Assembly (NCBI GenBank): GCA_937981555.1
Contig: CALJOK010000010.1
Span: 1 to 64,000 of the forward strand
DNA: 64,000 nt
Source of the DNA: an uncultured Saprospiraceae bacterium
GTDB lineage: Bacteria > Bacteroidota > Bacteroidia > Chitinophagales > Saprospiraceae
Reading direction: 5' to 3'
Shown: in pieces, positions 32,737-42,418 of the stretch
Layout of the letters: every line of letters begins with the position of its first letter
Position numbering within the stretch: position 1 is the first letter of the stretch
The notes under the pieces: generated by a model
Told to the model about the DNA's origin: nothing
What the model saw: only the letters and a program-made list of their open reading frames with translations
Databases searched by the model: none
Position numbers and translations under genes: made by a program

Positions 32737-33447
32737 ATGGGAAGAGCATTTGAATACCGCAGAGCTGCAAAAGAAAAACGATGGGCAAGCATGTCTAAAA
32801 TTTTTCCTAAGATTTCGAGACAAATTACAATGGCTGCAAAAGAAAGTGGTCCTGATCCCGAAATGAATCCTAAATTACGATTGGCTATCAAAAATGCGAA
32901 AGCTGCCAATATGCCTAAGGATAATATCAAAAAAGCTATCGAAAGAGCTTCGGGAAAAGATGCGACGGATTATAGTTTGGTGAATTATGAAGGCAAAGGG
33001 CCACATGGAATTTTGGTTTTTGTGGAGTGTGCTACTGATAATACGACTAGAACGGTAGCTGATGTAAAATCATATTTTAGTAAAGCTGGTGGTGCATTGG
33101 TGCCTACTGGTTCGCTGGAATTTATGTTTGATAGAAAAGCAGTTTATGAAATCCCGTATAAGGAAGGAATGGATATGGAAGAAATGGAATTAGACTTGAT
33201 TGATTTTGGATTAACTAAAATTGAACAAGATGAGGATACCATTTATATCTATTCAAATTATACTGATTTTGGAACTTTGTCATCTGCTTTGGAAGAAAGA
33301 AATATAGAAGTTTCTAAGGCAGATTTACAACGATTTCCAACTTCACCTGTTGAGTTCTCTGACGAACAAATGGCTGACATTGAAAAGTTGTTGGAAAAGT
33401 TAGACGAGAATGAAGATGTTCAAGCGGTGTTCACCAATATGGAATAG
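32737..33447 (+). CDS. yebC: YebC/PmpR family translation or transcription factor
   Basis: 236 residues from ATG 32737, the conserved start MGRAFEYRRAAKEKRWASMS; the open frame begins 26 codons earlier, in leader sequence. Conserved: KIFPKISRQITMAAKESGPD, NAKAANMPKDNIKKAIERASG, YEGKGPHGILVFVECATDNT and GGALVPTGSLEFMFDRKA. YebC-family proteins were first described as transcription regulators; newer work shows that some relieve ribosome stalling at proline tracts. It is cytoplasmic and lies before the cyclophilin gene after a long structured spacer. Confidence 0.94.
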   Translation: MGRAFEYRRAAKEKRWASMSKIFPKISRQITMAAKESGPDPEMNPKLRLAIKNAKAANMPKDNIKKAIERASGKDATDYSLVNYEGKGPHGILVFVECATDNTTRTVADVKSYFSKAGGALVPTGSLEFMFDRKAVYEIPYKEGMDMEEMELDLIDFGLTKIEQDEDTIYIYSNYTDFGTLSSALEERNIEVSKADLQRFPTSPVEFSDEQMADIEKLLEKLDENEDVQAVFTNME

Positions 33448-33554
33448 AAAAGTTATAGGGATTTGGGAATGAAGTGTTGGGGTTTTCCCAAAATTTAAAG
33501 AACCAAAAAACTCACTTAAGATAAATTTTATTAAGGTATTTAGATTCTGATAAA

Positions 33555-33604
33555 TGAGTATTGGGGTCAGTCTCAATATCCAAATCTAAAAATCTCAATA
33601 CTCA
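33555..33604. repeat. Inverted repeat in the cyclophilin leader
   Basis: TGAGTATTG (33555-33563) and CAATACTCA (33596-33604) are perfect inverted copies 32 bases apart, directly before the AACAT array. They could form a stem with a large loop in the leader RNA or bind a dimeric regulator. Confidence 0.55.
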
Positions 33605-33605
33605 A

Positions 33606-33640
33606 AACATAACATAACATAACATAACATAACATAACAT
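33606..33640 (+). repeat. (AACAT)7 pentanucleotide tandem array
   Basis: Seven perfect copies of AACAT; the last AT is part of the cyclophilin start codon ATG (33639-33641). The array replaces the normal ribosome-binding region. Confidence 0.95.
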
Positions 33641-34070
33641 GATTGCAGAAATTCATACTGAGAAAGGAATAATGAAGGTTGAGTTCTTCGAAGAAGATGC
33701 TCCCATTGCAGTAAAAAATTTTACTGACCTTGCGAAGAAAGGTTTTTATGATGGATTAACTTTTCACCGAGTGATTCCAAATTTTGTAGTGCAAGGAGGT
33801 TGCCCTAATGGAACTGGTGCAGGTGGACCAGGTTACCAAATTGATTGCGAATTAGATGGCGAAAATCAATTCCATGACAAAGGTGTTTTATCAATGGCTC
33901 ATGCTGGACGAAATACTGGAGGTTCACAATTTTTCCTTTGCCATAGTCGAGACAATACTGCTCACTTGGATAGAAATCACACTTGCTTCGGAAGGGTTTT
34001 TGAAGGCCTAGAATTAATTGATGAAATCGCACAAGGAGACGTGATGAATAAAATTGTAGTGATTGATTAA
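33639..34070 (+). CDS. Cyclophilin-type peptidyl-prolyl cis-trans isomerase
   Basis: 143 residues, without signal peptide, so cytoplasmic. Core motifs: AVKNFTDLAKKGFYDGLTFH, RVIPNFVVQGGCPNGTGAGG, LSMAHAGRNTGGSQFFLCHS, and HLDRNHTCFGRVFEGLELID. They carry the Arg, Phe and Gln of the cyclophilin active site (HRVIPNF, GSQFF). Compared with PpiB it is short at the N-terminus but complete. The start codon is fixed by the motif distance and by the tandem pentamer ending in AT of the ATG. Expression may depend on the array. Strong terminator after it. Confidence 0.93.
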   Translation: MIAEIHTEKGIMKVEFFEEDAPIAVKNFTDLAKKGFYDGLTFHRVIPNFVVQGGCPNGTGAGGPGYQIDCELDGENQFHDKGVLSMAHAGRNTGGSQFFLCHSRDNTAHLDRNHTCFGRVFEGLELIDEIAQGDVMNKIVVID

Positions 34071-34100
34071 TTGAAAAAAATCAAGACTTGATTTTGAAAA

Positions 34101-34138
34101 AAGGGTTGTTAGTGTTTAAGGCACTAACAACCTTTTTT
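34101..34138 (+). terminator. Terminator of the cyclophilin gene
   Basis: GGTTGTTAGTG (34104-34114) pairs perfectly with CACTAACAACC (34122-34132), followed by six T. Confidence 0.85.
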
Positions 34139-34195
34139 ATTGGTCTTATTTCAAAATGAAATAAAGACACCTTGACCGTTTAACAAACAAAAAAT

Positions 34196-34220
34196 CCCGT
34201 CATTAAAATTTAATGACGGG
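34196..34220 (-). terminator. Terminator of the large subtilase gene
   Basis: CCCGTCATTAAA pairs with TTTAATGACGGG around one base; on the minus strand a T-run follows. Confidence 0.85.
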
Positions 34221-34250
34221 AGGTAACCATATATGTTAATCATCAATTAT

Positions 34251-37200
34251 TTACTCTTCAATTATAAATTTCTCACTGTGCATTTTACTTTCAGAAAAAA
34301 AACTTACCACGTATATTCCCGCTTCTAATTGACTTACATCCAATTGAAGTGAATGTTTGTCTTTTCCAAAAAACTGCTTTTTTGAAAAAACTTCTTTCCC
34401 TGAAAAATCCAAAATATTAATTCTTAAATCAGAATTTCCTATAGCATAGAAACTTATATTTAAGATCTCACTAGCTGGATTAGGATGTAGATTAATATGT
34501 GTCAAAAATCCATTTTCCTCTTCCCTCTTTTCTACAACTGTCTGCCCTTGATACATTTCATTTACGGTAACGAAATCATTCGCTCCAATTTTACATCCAA
34601 GAATATTCACATCATCCAAATAAATCCAATCTTGAACATCCTTCGCATCGCACCGAAATCTAAATTGAGTTTGATGACCAAATGGGCCTGATATTTCTAC
34701 TTCATCATGATATCCTATATCATTTATAAATTCATCTCCAAAGTTCCACTCCTCCACCATTTCAAATGTGTTGCCTCCATCTCTTGAAATTTGTAACCAA
34801 AAATCATCTGTCAATTCACTCATGTTTCTTGCATAAAATCCAAATCCAATAGTTACTGTTTCAAAAAGGGTTAAGTCAAAATTCTCAGAAGTCATCATGG
34901 AACTTTCGGAATTACCTCTCACCCGGATACAAAATTCTCCACTATTTACATAAGGTTCGTCTTCAATCGATCTTCGACAATCGTCTCCTCCATCTTCCCA
35001 TATACCCCAATCATCTTCAAAAGTAGTTTCAACTATTTTTTCAATTTCGCAAGGATCATTATTTGAATTAGGGATAATATAAATGGCATAATCTTCTACT
35101 TCTCCATATTCAAAAATTCCGCAAGACATAGGATTTCCATTCCACATCATACTCACTCGCATTCGAGTCAAACCAATTGGTGCATCGTATGGAATAGCTA
35201 TATTTCCATAGACAGCCTCACTTGTTGGAGCTGTAAAAATCACTTCTTCTCCAGGATCGTCAAAGTCAAAGTCTTGATTAAAGTCAATCCAGACTTTCCA
35301 CGTTTCCTTATAAACCGAATTAGCAAAACCTGGTACCATCTTAACTGGATGATTAGAATTCCTTTCCAATTCAGAAACCATGCTGGTAAAATCTCCATAG
35401 CCATTATTGTTTCCACTCAGATTTTGGATATTTCCCAAACCAAAAAATTGAATCCATTCATTAGAAGAATTGTTTCCAGTACTTTGACAATATCCATTAT
35501 TGGGAGTATTGCCTAAAATTTCAATACTTCCAAGAACTTCACAATTATTTACATCTGAAACGGTAACAGTATAAGTTCCTGGAGCTAAATTTTCAATTAT
35601 TTCTTCTGTAGAACCATTGCTCCACAAATAGAAATAATCAGGTGTTCCTCCATGCGGGATGGCAATTGCATATCCATTATTCCCTCCAATCGCATTTGTT
35701 CCATCCACCTGAACCACTAATGGGAATGGTTCATAAATAGTGATGTCCAACATTCCTATTAACATTCCATCCGTTGCAGTTACCGTATAATTTCCAGCTG
35801 GTAAATCTGTCAAATTAGCACCTGTCGAACCATCGCTCCAATGGTAAGTATAATTTCCAGTTCCTCCAGAAGCCAAAACAGAAATAGCTCCATCTGAATT
35901 TCCATTACACAAAACATTGCTGGTAGAAATTATACTAACTGATAAAATTGTAGGAAGAATATCTGAGATAATAATACTCTCTATCCTAATACAATTTGAA
36001 TCATCTGTAACGGTAACAGTATAGGTTCCTGCAGGTAAATTATTTATTGTTGCACTTGCGACGCCATTGCTCCATAAGTAACTATAACTTGGATTTCCTC
36101 CCGAAGCTAAAGCGGTAGCTGAACCATTATTAGTCCCATTGGAATTTGTACTTGTAATCGAAATACTAATTTCACTTGGTTCAGAAATAATTACAGAAGA
36201 ATATGCTTCTGAATTTCCATCACTTACAGTCACCGCATAGGTTCCTGCTGACAGATTTGAGATAGTCGCCCCCATCGCTCCATTACTCCACAGATAAGAA
36301 TAGTTTCCAGTTCCTCCATTTGCTTGCATCGTTGCCATTCCATCATTACCTCCAAAACAAGTAACATTATTTGCAGCAACTAAATTTAAATTTAGAGAAG
36401 GATTATTTCCATTTGGTAAACAAAAATTAGTCATTTCAGTAGAACCAAATGAACCGCCGCTGGCTAAAATATTTCCTGTTGAGTTATCTTGCAAACTGTA
36501 TGAACCATTCCCTTGACTACAACACATTCCATTACCTGCTGCATCATAAATTGTAAAATCATAACATCCATCTTCCAGACAAAGTACTTCCGTAATTGTA
36601 TTGTTAGGAATGCTTGAATAATTATTACCCGAAAAAATTATTGAACCCGAATTGTCTTTGATATCCCAAGATATTTCCAATGGATTCGCATCAAAGGAAA
36701 GAGATAACGTAATATTATTTCCCCCTACCGTAAATGAACTTGATTGCGAATCATTACTTGGATTCGCATCTACTTGAAAATTAGGGTCACTCGTCGCTAC
36801 ACTTAATAAATGGTTTCCACTTCCAAAAGAAATATTTGGTAAGGTTATATCAGCAGTAGCATTACTGGCTAAACTACCTGTCCAATTAAAAATATTATTC
36901 CCAAATCCATCCAATTCATAATTAATTGTAACCGAGGTTAAAACATTCGTTCCATAATTTTTCAAAGTAACAATTGGATTTACTGAGAAATAACAAACGT
37001 TTCCAACAGGCTGATAAATCGAAGAAATCCCAGCATCATAACTTGCCGTCGGAGGCGGCGGAGTTACACCTCCTCCCAAAGCGTTGGCTGCATTAATTTT
37101 TCCATAACCTAATTCATTTGACCAAGTTCCGTTAGGTTGATTATTGGCATTGGAGTAATTATAATTCCCTACTTTATCGGCGGTGGATTCCATTGCATAT

Positions 37201-38678
37201 CTCGCTTCTTCTGCAGTCAAGGAATTATCATTTGACAATATCAAAGCCATGACTCCAGCAGCATTTGGACAAGCGGAAGAAGTACCATTAAAATTTGGAA
37301 CGTAATCGCTACTATTGTAACCACTTGCTCCGGAGATATCTGTCGCAAAAATTTTCACTCCTGGGGCAGCAATATCGGCCGAAGTTCCATAGTTTGATCC
37401 CCACCAAGATTCGCCATCACAAGAAGTAGGAGTTTTTCTTTCATTACACATACTCATCGCGACAACAGCAATAGTCGACTCATAAGTTGCAGGATAAAAA
37501 ACTGGTCCATTATCATTTCCTGCAGCAAAAAACACCGGCGAACCAAGACCACCTCTTCCGTTATTTACCGCCCCATCAATGGCACTATTGATCGAAGCTG
37601 AACCTCCTCCTCCTCCCCAAGAATTACTCAATACATCTGCATTCCCATTTTGCCAAGACCAATTTATTGCATTTGTAATCCAACTATTATTAGTGATCCA
37701 ACTAGTTCCAGAACTGTAAGCAATTCGAACTGGAATAATTTTGCAATTATAAGCAATACCCGCTCCTCCTAAATTATTATTTCCAACTGCTGCAACAATT
37801 CCAGCACAAGCAGTCCCATGCGCATCATCTCCTGAAGCATCGCCAGCACTACCCTGACCAGTCGCATCAAAGCCAGGTAAAAGGTTCGCTACCAAATCAG
37901 GATGATCCAAATCAACCCCTTCATCAATGATCGCAACCTTGATCGAAGCAACTCCTGTAGTAGTATTCCAAGCCTCAAATACATTCATATCTGCACCTGA
38001 GATTCCTCCGTACTGAGCAGTATTACTCCCATCATTTTGGAGCGACCATTGATTATCGACAGAGGGATCGTTAGTCGTTAGCTTTTTCATAATCCGTAGA
38101 AAATCAGGCTCACAATAATCAAAGATTCCAGACTCCTGAATTTCATTCGCAAGCGCTAACGCATTTCGGCTTTTATGCACCTTTATTTCAAATAAGAGTT
38201 CATCAAATTGATTACGTGTGTACGTTGTTACCCCTTGAAAATCATAGATAATTTGGTTAAGTAGAGATAGTTGATCAATTGATTTTAGTCTTAATAAAAT
38301 CTGATCTGTAACCCCATGCAAAGTTCCATCTGAGTGAGTTAAAAAGTAGTTCGCATAGTCGATAGATTCATCTGCACGAAGACTTTGTAACAATACATTT
38401 ACGGCAACATCATCAGGCGTATTTTTCAATTCTAAAATGGAGATGCGAGGTGCGGGTAAATTCTGAATACTTTCTAATTTTAGGTTGTTTTTTTGTTTGG
38501 ATAAGATTTGTAGTTGTTCTTCAGCATTCAGGTTTGAATTAAATTTGATAAGAATTTTTTTTGTAGAAATCTCTAATTGTACTTTTCCATCTGGTCCATA
38601 ATAGAAATTCTGAGCATAAACATTTTGGGCTAGGCACATAATTAGTGCTAGCAAAACAATAGCATTTCGCAGTAACAT
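34251..38678 (-). CDS. 1475-residue multidomain subtilase with T9SS type A sorting domain
   Basis: Signal peptide ends VYAQ (about 23). A long propeptide-like part (to about 205) precedes an S8 domain: Asp252 (AIIDEGVDLDHPD), His287 (DDAHGTACAG), Asn in AAGNDN and Ser467 (NGTSSACPNAAG). Then come a CARDB/proprotein-convertase-type beta domain (TLKNYGTNVLTSVTINYELD), three SprB-type repeats (SYLWSNGAMGATISNLSAGT and alike), a GEVED domain (WKVWIDFNQDFDFDDPGEEV, FEYGEVEDYAIYI), a MAM-like jelly roll (about 1210-1370, ending WIYLDDVNILGC) and a type A sorting domain (HPNPASEILNI to SEKFIIEE). It is a secreted, probably surface-bound protease. No partner gene adjoins it. Confidence 0.95.
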   Translation of the reverse strand: MLLRNAIVLLALIMCLAQNVYAQNFYYGPDGKVQLEISTKKILIKFNSNLNAEEQLQILSKQKNNLKLESIQNLPAPRISILELKNTPDDVAVNVLLQSLRADESIDYANYFLTHSDGTLHGVTDQILLRLKSIDQLSLLNQIIYDFQGVTTYTRNQFDELLFEIKVHKSRNALALANEIQESGIFDYCEPDFLRIMKKLTTNDPSVDNQWSLQNDGSNTAQYGGISGADMNVFEAWNTTTGVASIKVAIIDEGVDLDHPDLVANLLPGFDATGQGSAGDASGDDAHGTACAGIVAAVGNNNLGGAGIAYNCKIIPVRIAYSSGTSWITNNSWITNAINWSWQNGNADVLSNSWGGGGGSASINSAIDGAVNNGRGGLGSPVFFAAGNDNGPVFYPATYESTIAVVAMSMCNERKTPTSCDGESWWGSNYGTSADIAAPGVKIFATDISGASGYNSSDYVPNFNGTSSACPNAAGVMALILSNDNSLTAEEARYAMESTADKVGNYNYSNANNQPNGTWSNELGYGKINAANALGGGVTPPPPTASYDAGISSIYQPVGNVCYFSVNPIVTLKNYGTNVLTSVTINYELDGFGNNIFNWTGSLASNATADITLPNISFGSGNHLLSVATSDPNFQVDANPSNDSQSSSFTVGGNNITLSLSFDANPLEISWDIKDNSGSIIFSGNNYSSIPNNTITEVLCLEDGCYDFTIYDAAGNGMCCSQGNGSYSLQDNSTGNILASGGSFGSTEMTNFCLPNGNNPSLNLNLVAANNVTCFGGNDGMATMQANGGTGNYSYLWSNGAMGATISNLSAGTYAVTVSDGNSEAYSSVIISEPSEISISITSTNSNGTNNGSATALASGGNPSYSYLWSNGVASATINNLPAGTYTVTVTDDSNCIRIESIIISDILPTILSVSIISTSNVLCNGNSDGAISVLASGGTGNYTYHWSDGSTGANLTDLPAGNYTVTATDGMLIGMLDITIYEPFPLVVQVDGTNAIGGNNGYAIAIPHGGTPDYFYLWSNGSTEEIIENLAPGTYTVTVSDVNNCEVLGSIEILGNTPNNGYCQSTGNNSSNEWIQFFGLGNIQNLSGNNNGYGDFTSMVSELERNSNHPVKMVPGFANSVYKETWKVWIDFNQDFDFDDPGEEVIFTAPTSEAVYGNIAIPYDAPIGLTRMRVSMMWNGNPMSCGIFEYGEVEDYAIYIIPNSNNDPCEIEKIVETTFEDDWGIWEDGGDDCRRSIEDEPYVNSGEFCIRVRGNSESSMMTSENFDLTLFETVTIGFGFYARNMSELTDDFWLQISRDGGNTFEMVEEWNFGDEFINDIGYHDEVEISGPFGHQTQFRFRCDAKDVQDWIYLDDVNILGCKIGANDFVTVNEMYQGQTVVEKREEENGFLTHINLHPNPASEILNISFYAIGNSDLRINILDFSGKEVFSKKQFFGKDKHSLQLDVSQLEAGIYVVSFFSESKMHSEKFIIEE

Positions 38679-38976
38679 AAGTTTAACGGTTTTAGGAACT
38701 GAATTAAATCAGTTGTTTAGATTTATAAAGGTTTTATGACTTTGCCCTTTCTTCATAACAATACAATTACAACTTACTCCAACTGAGTAAATTAATGGCT
38801 ATACTTTGCATTATTATTAAAGGGGAAGGAATTTCGTTGTGGATATGAAACGGAAATAAATTACATTTTTTATAATATGTAAAAATTAAAAAGGTGAACC
38901 TAAATTAAAATGTATTGCTATTTTTAAACAAAATAACAATACATTTACATTTCAAAAATTAAACTTATACAAGAAA

Positions 38977-40095
38977 TTATTTCTCCCACCAACCCTTGTC
39001 TGATCTAATCGTTTCTTTCTTGGGAGACTCATTTTCAATCACCCAAGTTTCTATGTATTTATTTTTACCAATTGGTTTCTTCACAAACATTTGACTTACC
39101 TTTCTTCCATCTTCTAGCGTGAACTTCAACGGTTCTTTATGAAAAGAAAAAATTGGTTTTATAGCAAATATATTTTCAATGATAAGGTTTCTTCGTCTGC
39201 TTCCTTTATTAGTAGCGCTTTTTAAATTGACACTTTCATCAGGGATATTCATTACCACTAATTCTAAATTTGTATAGGTTGAATCTAGCAGAGATGGATT
39301 ATTAATATTAATGGATCGAAAAGTTAACTCGATAAGCCCTTTAGCTCTTACTGGTTTTTTATCCGACTCTTTAACTTTTAAAGTACCTTTATCAAAAGCA
39401 GTTTTTAAATAAAAACCAGTACTATCTTTATAGGTTTTATAGATTCCTTTCATCGATTTCTTCCAGTTTCTTTCCATCAAAGGAATCTCTTGATTGAAGG
39501 TCAAAAGTGAATCCCCCCAACTAAATAAATTATAATTCGCAAAAGCAAAATCACTTTCACTCCATCCTTCTTTTCTAAAATGTGCTTGAAGAACAGAATC
39601 TAATTTCTCCACATTTGCCGTCGTTTTCACCAAAGAGTCTAATTGCAATTGACTTTGATCCAAATTTTTATAAATAGTTTTTACGCGCTTTTTAAAATAT
39701 TTACTCGCCTCATAATTAGTAAAGTACAATAATCTTTTTTCATCTAAAAAAACTAAAAAAAAGCGTTGTGGAACAACCAAATCATTAGTCAAACTATCAA
39801 TCAATTCCCCCTTCTTATTTTCTGGAAAAGTCACTAAATCATTTTCGATACCTTTCCATTTTGGGCAATCTTTGTCTTCTAACCAATTTACTTTTACGCC
39901 ATCTATTTCTTTATACCCTTGACAATTTTCATAATAAAAAAATCCTTGATCGAAAGTAAAGATATCATGATCCACCTTCTCTTGATTCTCGCCTTCTAAG
40001 CATCCTGCCATATTATAAATATTATAAACGTATGTTTTTTTATGGCAACTGATCAAAAGAATCAGCAAGCAAAATATTGAAATTAGTGTTTTCAT
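38977..40095 (-). CDS. Lipoprotein of unknown function
   Basis: 372 residues. Lipobox LISC (Cys17) followed by HKKTY. The mature part is rich in Lys and Asp. Segments include FDQGFFYYENCQGYKEIDG, then a helix-like region (LDQSQLQLDSLVKTTANVEKL), and a C-terminal beta-rich part (LIELTFRSININNPSLLDST, FTLEDGRKVSQMFVKK). I recognise no domain. It precedes the toxin-23-like gene on the same strand in coordinate order but is downstream in transcription, 104 bases behind that gene, so the two could be one transcript. A lipoprotein partner or immunity role is only a speculation. Confidence 0.72.
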   Translation of the reverse strand: MKTLISIFCLLILLISCHKKTYVYNIYNMAGCLEGENQEKVDHDIFTFDQGFFYYENCQGYKEIDGVKVNWLEDKDCPKWKGIENDLVTFPENKKGELIDSLTNDLVVPQRFFLVFLDEKRLLYFTNYEASKYFKKRVKTIYKNLDQSQLQLDSLVKTTANVEKLDSVLQAHFRKEGWSESDFAFANYNLFSWGDSLLTFNQEIPLMERNWKKSMKGIYKTYKDSTGFYLKTAFDKGTLKVKESDKKPVRAKGLIELTFRSININNPSLLDSTYTNLELVVMNIPDESVNLKSATNKGSRRRNLIIENIFAIKPIFSFHKEPLKFTLEDGRKVSQMFVKKPIGKNKYIETWVIENESPKKETIRSDKGWWEK

Positions 40096-40199
40096 TTTTG
40101 ATATAATTTAAGTTCTAACGTAGAACTAAGTTTTTAAAATTAATATTGGTGTAAGTTTAATTCATCAGGTGATTTCGTGTTACCGTATCAGTAAATAAA

Positions 40200-41249
40200 T
40201 TAGTTCGTAGAAAAGAATCGAGTATTTAGAAAATTATAATCAAACTCAAATCCCCAAAGTACTTCCCTTTTAGCAGCCGAAAAGTGATGAGAAATTTTCA
40301 TGATATCATGAATCAAATCTTGCACGTCATTATTAGGTGCCAAAATCGAATATTGCAAAGCCCAACCATCTTCATGTCGTAAAGCGAATTTTACAAATCC
40401 TCGATTGTATAAACTTTCGTTTTCATCGGCAGGGGGAACATTCGACAATCCTAGAGAACTTGCCGCTCGATAAGCATCCTGGACATTGCCTGTAAATCGA
40501 TCGTATGTTGCTCGGAATTTCAATCTACATAAATAGCAAAGTTGCTTCGGGACAGGTTTTTTTAGAATTCGTTTGTAAGTTCCTTCAATCAAAATATGTG
40601 GATCAAATTCCAAAAATCCTCCGCCAGTCCACCAACGATCATAGGAATCTCCAAATCCTAATTTGTCAAAAAAAGGCCCATCATTGTAGTAGCCAAACTT
40701 TAAAGTTTTCCAAATGTCCATTCCAAAAAATCCAACTTGTTGATTTCGATTTCTAACATTTAAAATAAAATTAGAAGCAATCGTTGTAGAAAACTTATAA
40801 TATTTCTGATTCAAAATGGGAGAGTTCATGGAATTAAAAGTTTGGATTTCATTGAAGTAAGGTTTGTCTCTTAGTAAGCCCGCTCCCCATGTCAATCCAA
40901 GAGAATTGATAAAATCAATTTGTAATTTTCTTCTGTTCCGATGAAGATTTGTTCCGATTCCGTTGCTGTAAAAATTAGTATTTAATTGGTACGTGGGAAT
41001 CAAGGTTGAAATGGTTTTATTAATTTCAATTGACTTGGAAACTGCCACTCCCATGCTCATCGAGAAGTTGGAAGAACCTTTTCGATTGAAATGAAAGTTA
41101 AGTTGAAGTGAGATACCCAAGTCAAAGGAGTCAACTTTCACTAAGGAAGTCTGATTAAAAATTTGGTCGCAATCGCAAGAGTATTTACCAGCGAGCATTT
41201 CATTATTGGCGCATAGCCAAATAATGAGAACGAGGAGAATTGTTTTCAT
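40200..41249 (-). CDS. Exported protein with possible polymorphic toxin type 23-like domain
   Basis: 349 residues. Signal peptide ends MLAG, followed by KYSCDCDQIF. The rest contains strand-rich segments and motifs I associate, from memory, with the Bacterial toxin 23 family: NGIGTNLHRNRRKLQIDFIN, NRNQQVGFFGMDIW, GYYNDGPFF, GDSYDRWWTGGG, YDRFTGNVQDAY and NNDVQDLIHDIMKISHHF. Two Cys lie in LCYLCR. If correct, the domain is a predicted nuclease-like or metal-binding toxin found in Bacteroidota; but here it has a classical signal peptide and no obvious delivery domain. An outer-membrane protein is the alternative reading. The upstream neighbours are outer-membrane genes. Confidence 0.6.
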   Translation of the reverse strand: MKTILLVLIIWLCANNEMLAGKYSCDCDQIFNQTSLVKVDSFDLGISLQLNFHFNRKGSSNFSMSMGVAVSKSIEINKTISTLIPTYQLNTNFYSNGIGTNLHRNRRKLQIDFINSLGLTWGAGLLRDKPYFNEIQTFNSMNSPILNQKYYKFSTTIASNFILNVRNRNQQVGFFGMDIWKTLKFGYYNDGPFFDKLGFGDSYDRWWTGGGFLEFDPHILIEGTYKRILKKPVPKQLCYLCRLKFRATYDRFTGNVQDAYRAASSLGLSNVPPADENESLYNRGFVKFALRHEDGWALQYSILAPNNDVQDLIHDIMKISHHFSAAKREVLWGFEFDYNFLNTRFFSTN

Positions 41250-41449
41250 TTGGTTTGTTTTAAATAATTTTAAAATGAAATATTAAATCATATTTTCACT
41301 TAGAAGCTTTCATTGAAATAAGGTTAGTCAGTAGGGTTTATATAAGGGGTATTAATAAAAATTTATCTTTCAAAAAAAGATGATTTTTTTATAATTTAAA
41401 ATTATCCTGATCGAAGAACTTTAATTAGAATAGATCCTGTGCAAAAAAA

Positions 41450-41482
41450 AACCTCGAATTTTAGATACTAAAATTCGAGGTT
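41450..41482 (-). terminator. Terminator of the outer-membrane barrel gene
   Basis: AACCTCGAATTTTA pairs perfectly with TAAAATTCGAGGTT around GATAC; on the minus strand a run of T follows. Confidence 0.85.
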
Positions 41483-41507
41483 TTCTACTCTTTGGGTTTG
41501 CCATTCC

Positions 41508-42275
41508 TTATAATCCAAAATAATAATGCAATCCCATCTGTACTCCGCCAAACGCATTATTAGAAGCATCATAAGCACCCGAAGAATTATTTAATCTCCA
41601 CTCTTCCGCATTCAAATCTCCCAAACCATAACCACTTAACAACTCAAGATTTAATGCCATACCTTCAGAAAGAAAAGTTCGAACGCCAAGACTAAACGTC
41701 ACACCAAAATCAATTGACTCAAACTGATCTTTATCCTCTTCCAGATCACTTCCGTTAGCTAATTGTATGATGCCTAAAATATTTCCATTCCTATTTTGGC
41801 TTTGATGAAAGTCTACTAATGAGACATCATCTCTTTCTAAGGTCCAAGTCGTTTCAGCTCGACTGAGCAACGAAACATATCCACCTATCGAAAAAAATGC
41901 TCGCGTGGCATAGGAGTTAGTTTCAGTATCCCCGAATACCATTTTATAACTCAAAGGAATCATGATATAATTAAGTTCTACATTTCTGGAGTGCGTAACA
42001 TTGTCCAATTTAGAAGAATATTTTTGTCCCAGTCTCAGCAATTTTACACCAGCTTGAACATGGTGTTTGTTAAATCCTGCATAGCCGAAGGACAGACCAA
42101 AAGCAGGCTTGCCAGTAAACTCATAATCTAATTCTGAAAAACCATAATTGTTTTGATTGACAATTGTGCTTAAAAAATAGGCAGCATCTCCACCTACAAA
42201 AACTTGGGCTTGTAAATTTTGATTTTGAAAAAAGAGAAAAATAGAAAACGTTAGTAATTTGATAAATTTCTTCAT
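41508..42275 (-). CDS. Outer-membrane beta-barrel protein, PorT-like
   Basis: 255 residues. Signal peptide ends QNLQAQ. The mature part shows alternating amphipathic strands (PAFGLSFGYAGFNKHHVQAG, YIMIPLSYKMVFGD, FFSIGGYVSLLSR, FGVTFSLGVRTFLSEGMAL) and ends VQMGLHYYFGL with a terminal hydrophobic residue after aromatic positions, as needed for insertion by BamA. The YxxIPLxxK motif is typical of Bacteroidota PorT-type eight-strand barrels. The function (porin, receptor or T9SS-associated) cannot be told. Good terminator behind it and a separate one for the gene upstream, so it is monocistronic. Confidence 0.85.
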   Translation of the reverse strand: MKKFIKLLTFSIFLFFQNQNLQAQVFVGGDAAYFLSTIVNQNNYGFSELDYEFTGKPAFGLSFGYAGFNKHHVQAGVKLLRLGQKYSSKLDNVTHSRNVELNYIMIPLSYKMVFGDTETNSYATRAFFSIGGYVSLLSRAETTWTLERDDVSLVDFHQSQNRNGNILGIIQLANGSDLEEDKDQFESIDFGVTFSLGVRTFLSEGMALNLELLSGYGLGDLNAEEWRLNNSSGAYDASNNAFGGVQMGLHYYFGL

Positions 42276-42368
42276 AATATTTGTTTAGTTTTTTAAAGAA
42301 GATAACATTAGAAAGAGTATATGAAATAAGAATTCGCTGTTTTGATTGAACTAATTTTTGCAAAAAAA

Positions 42369-42400
42369 AACACACTCAAAATTACTTCTGAGTGTGTTTT
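42369..42400 (-). terminator. Terminator of the choice-of-anchor L gene
   Basis: AACACACTCA pairs with TGAGTGTGTT around a 10-base loop; the minus strand has a T-run behind it. Confidence 0.75.
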
Positions 42401-42418
42401 CTTTTGAGAAATTAAATT

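Noticed and set aside
33462-33492. Hairpin TTTGGGAA/TTCCCAAA after yebC
   Set aside because: Eight pairs but no T-run behind it, so I do not list it as a terminator.
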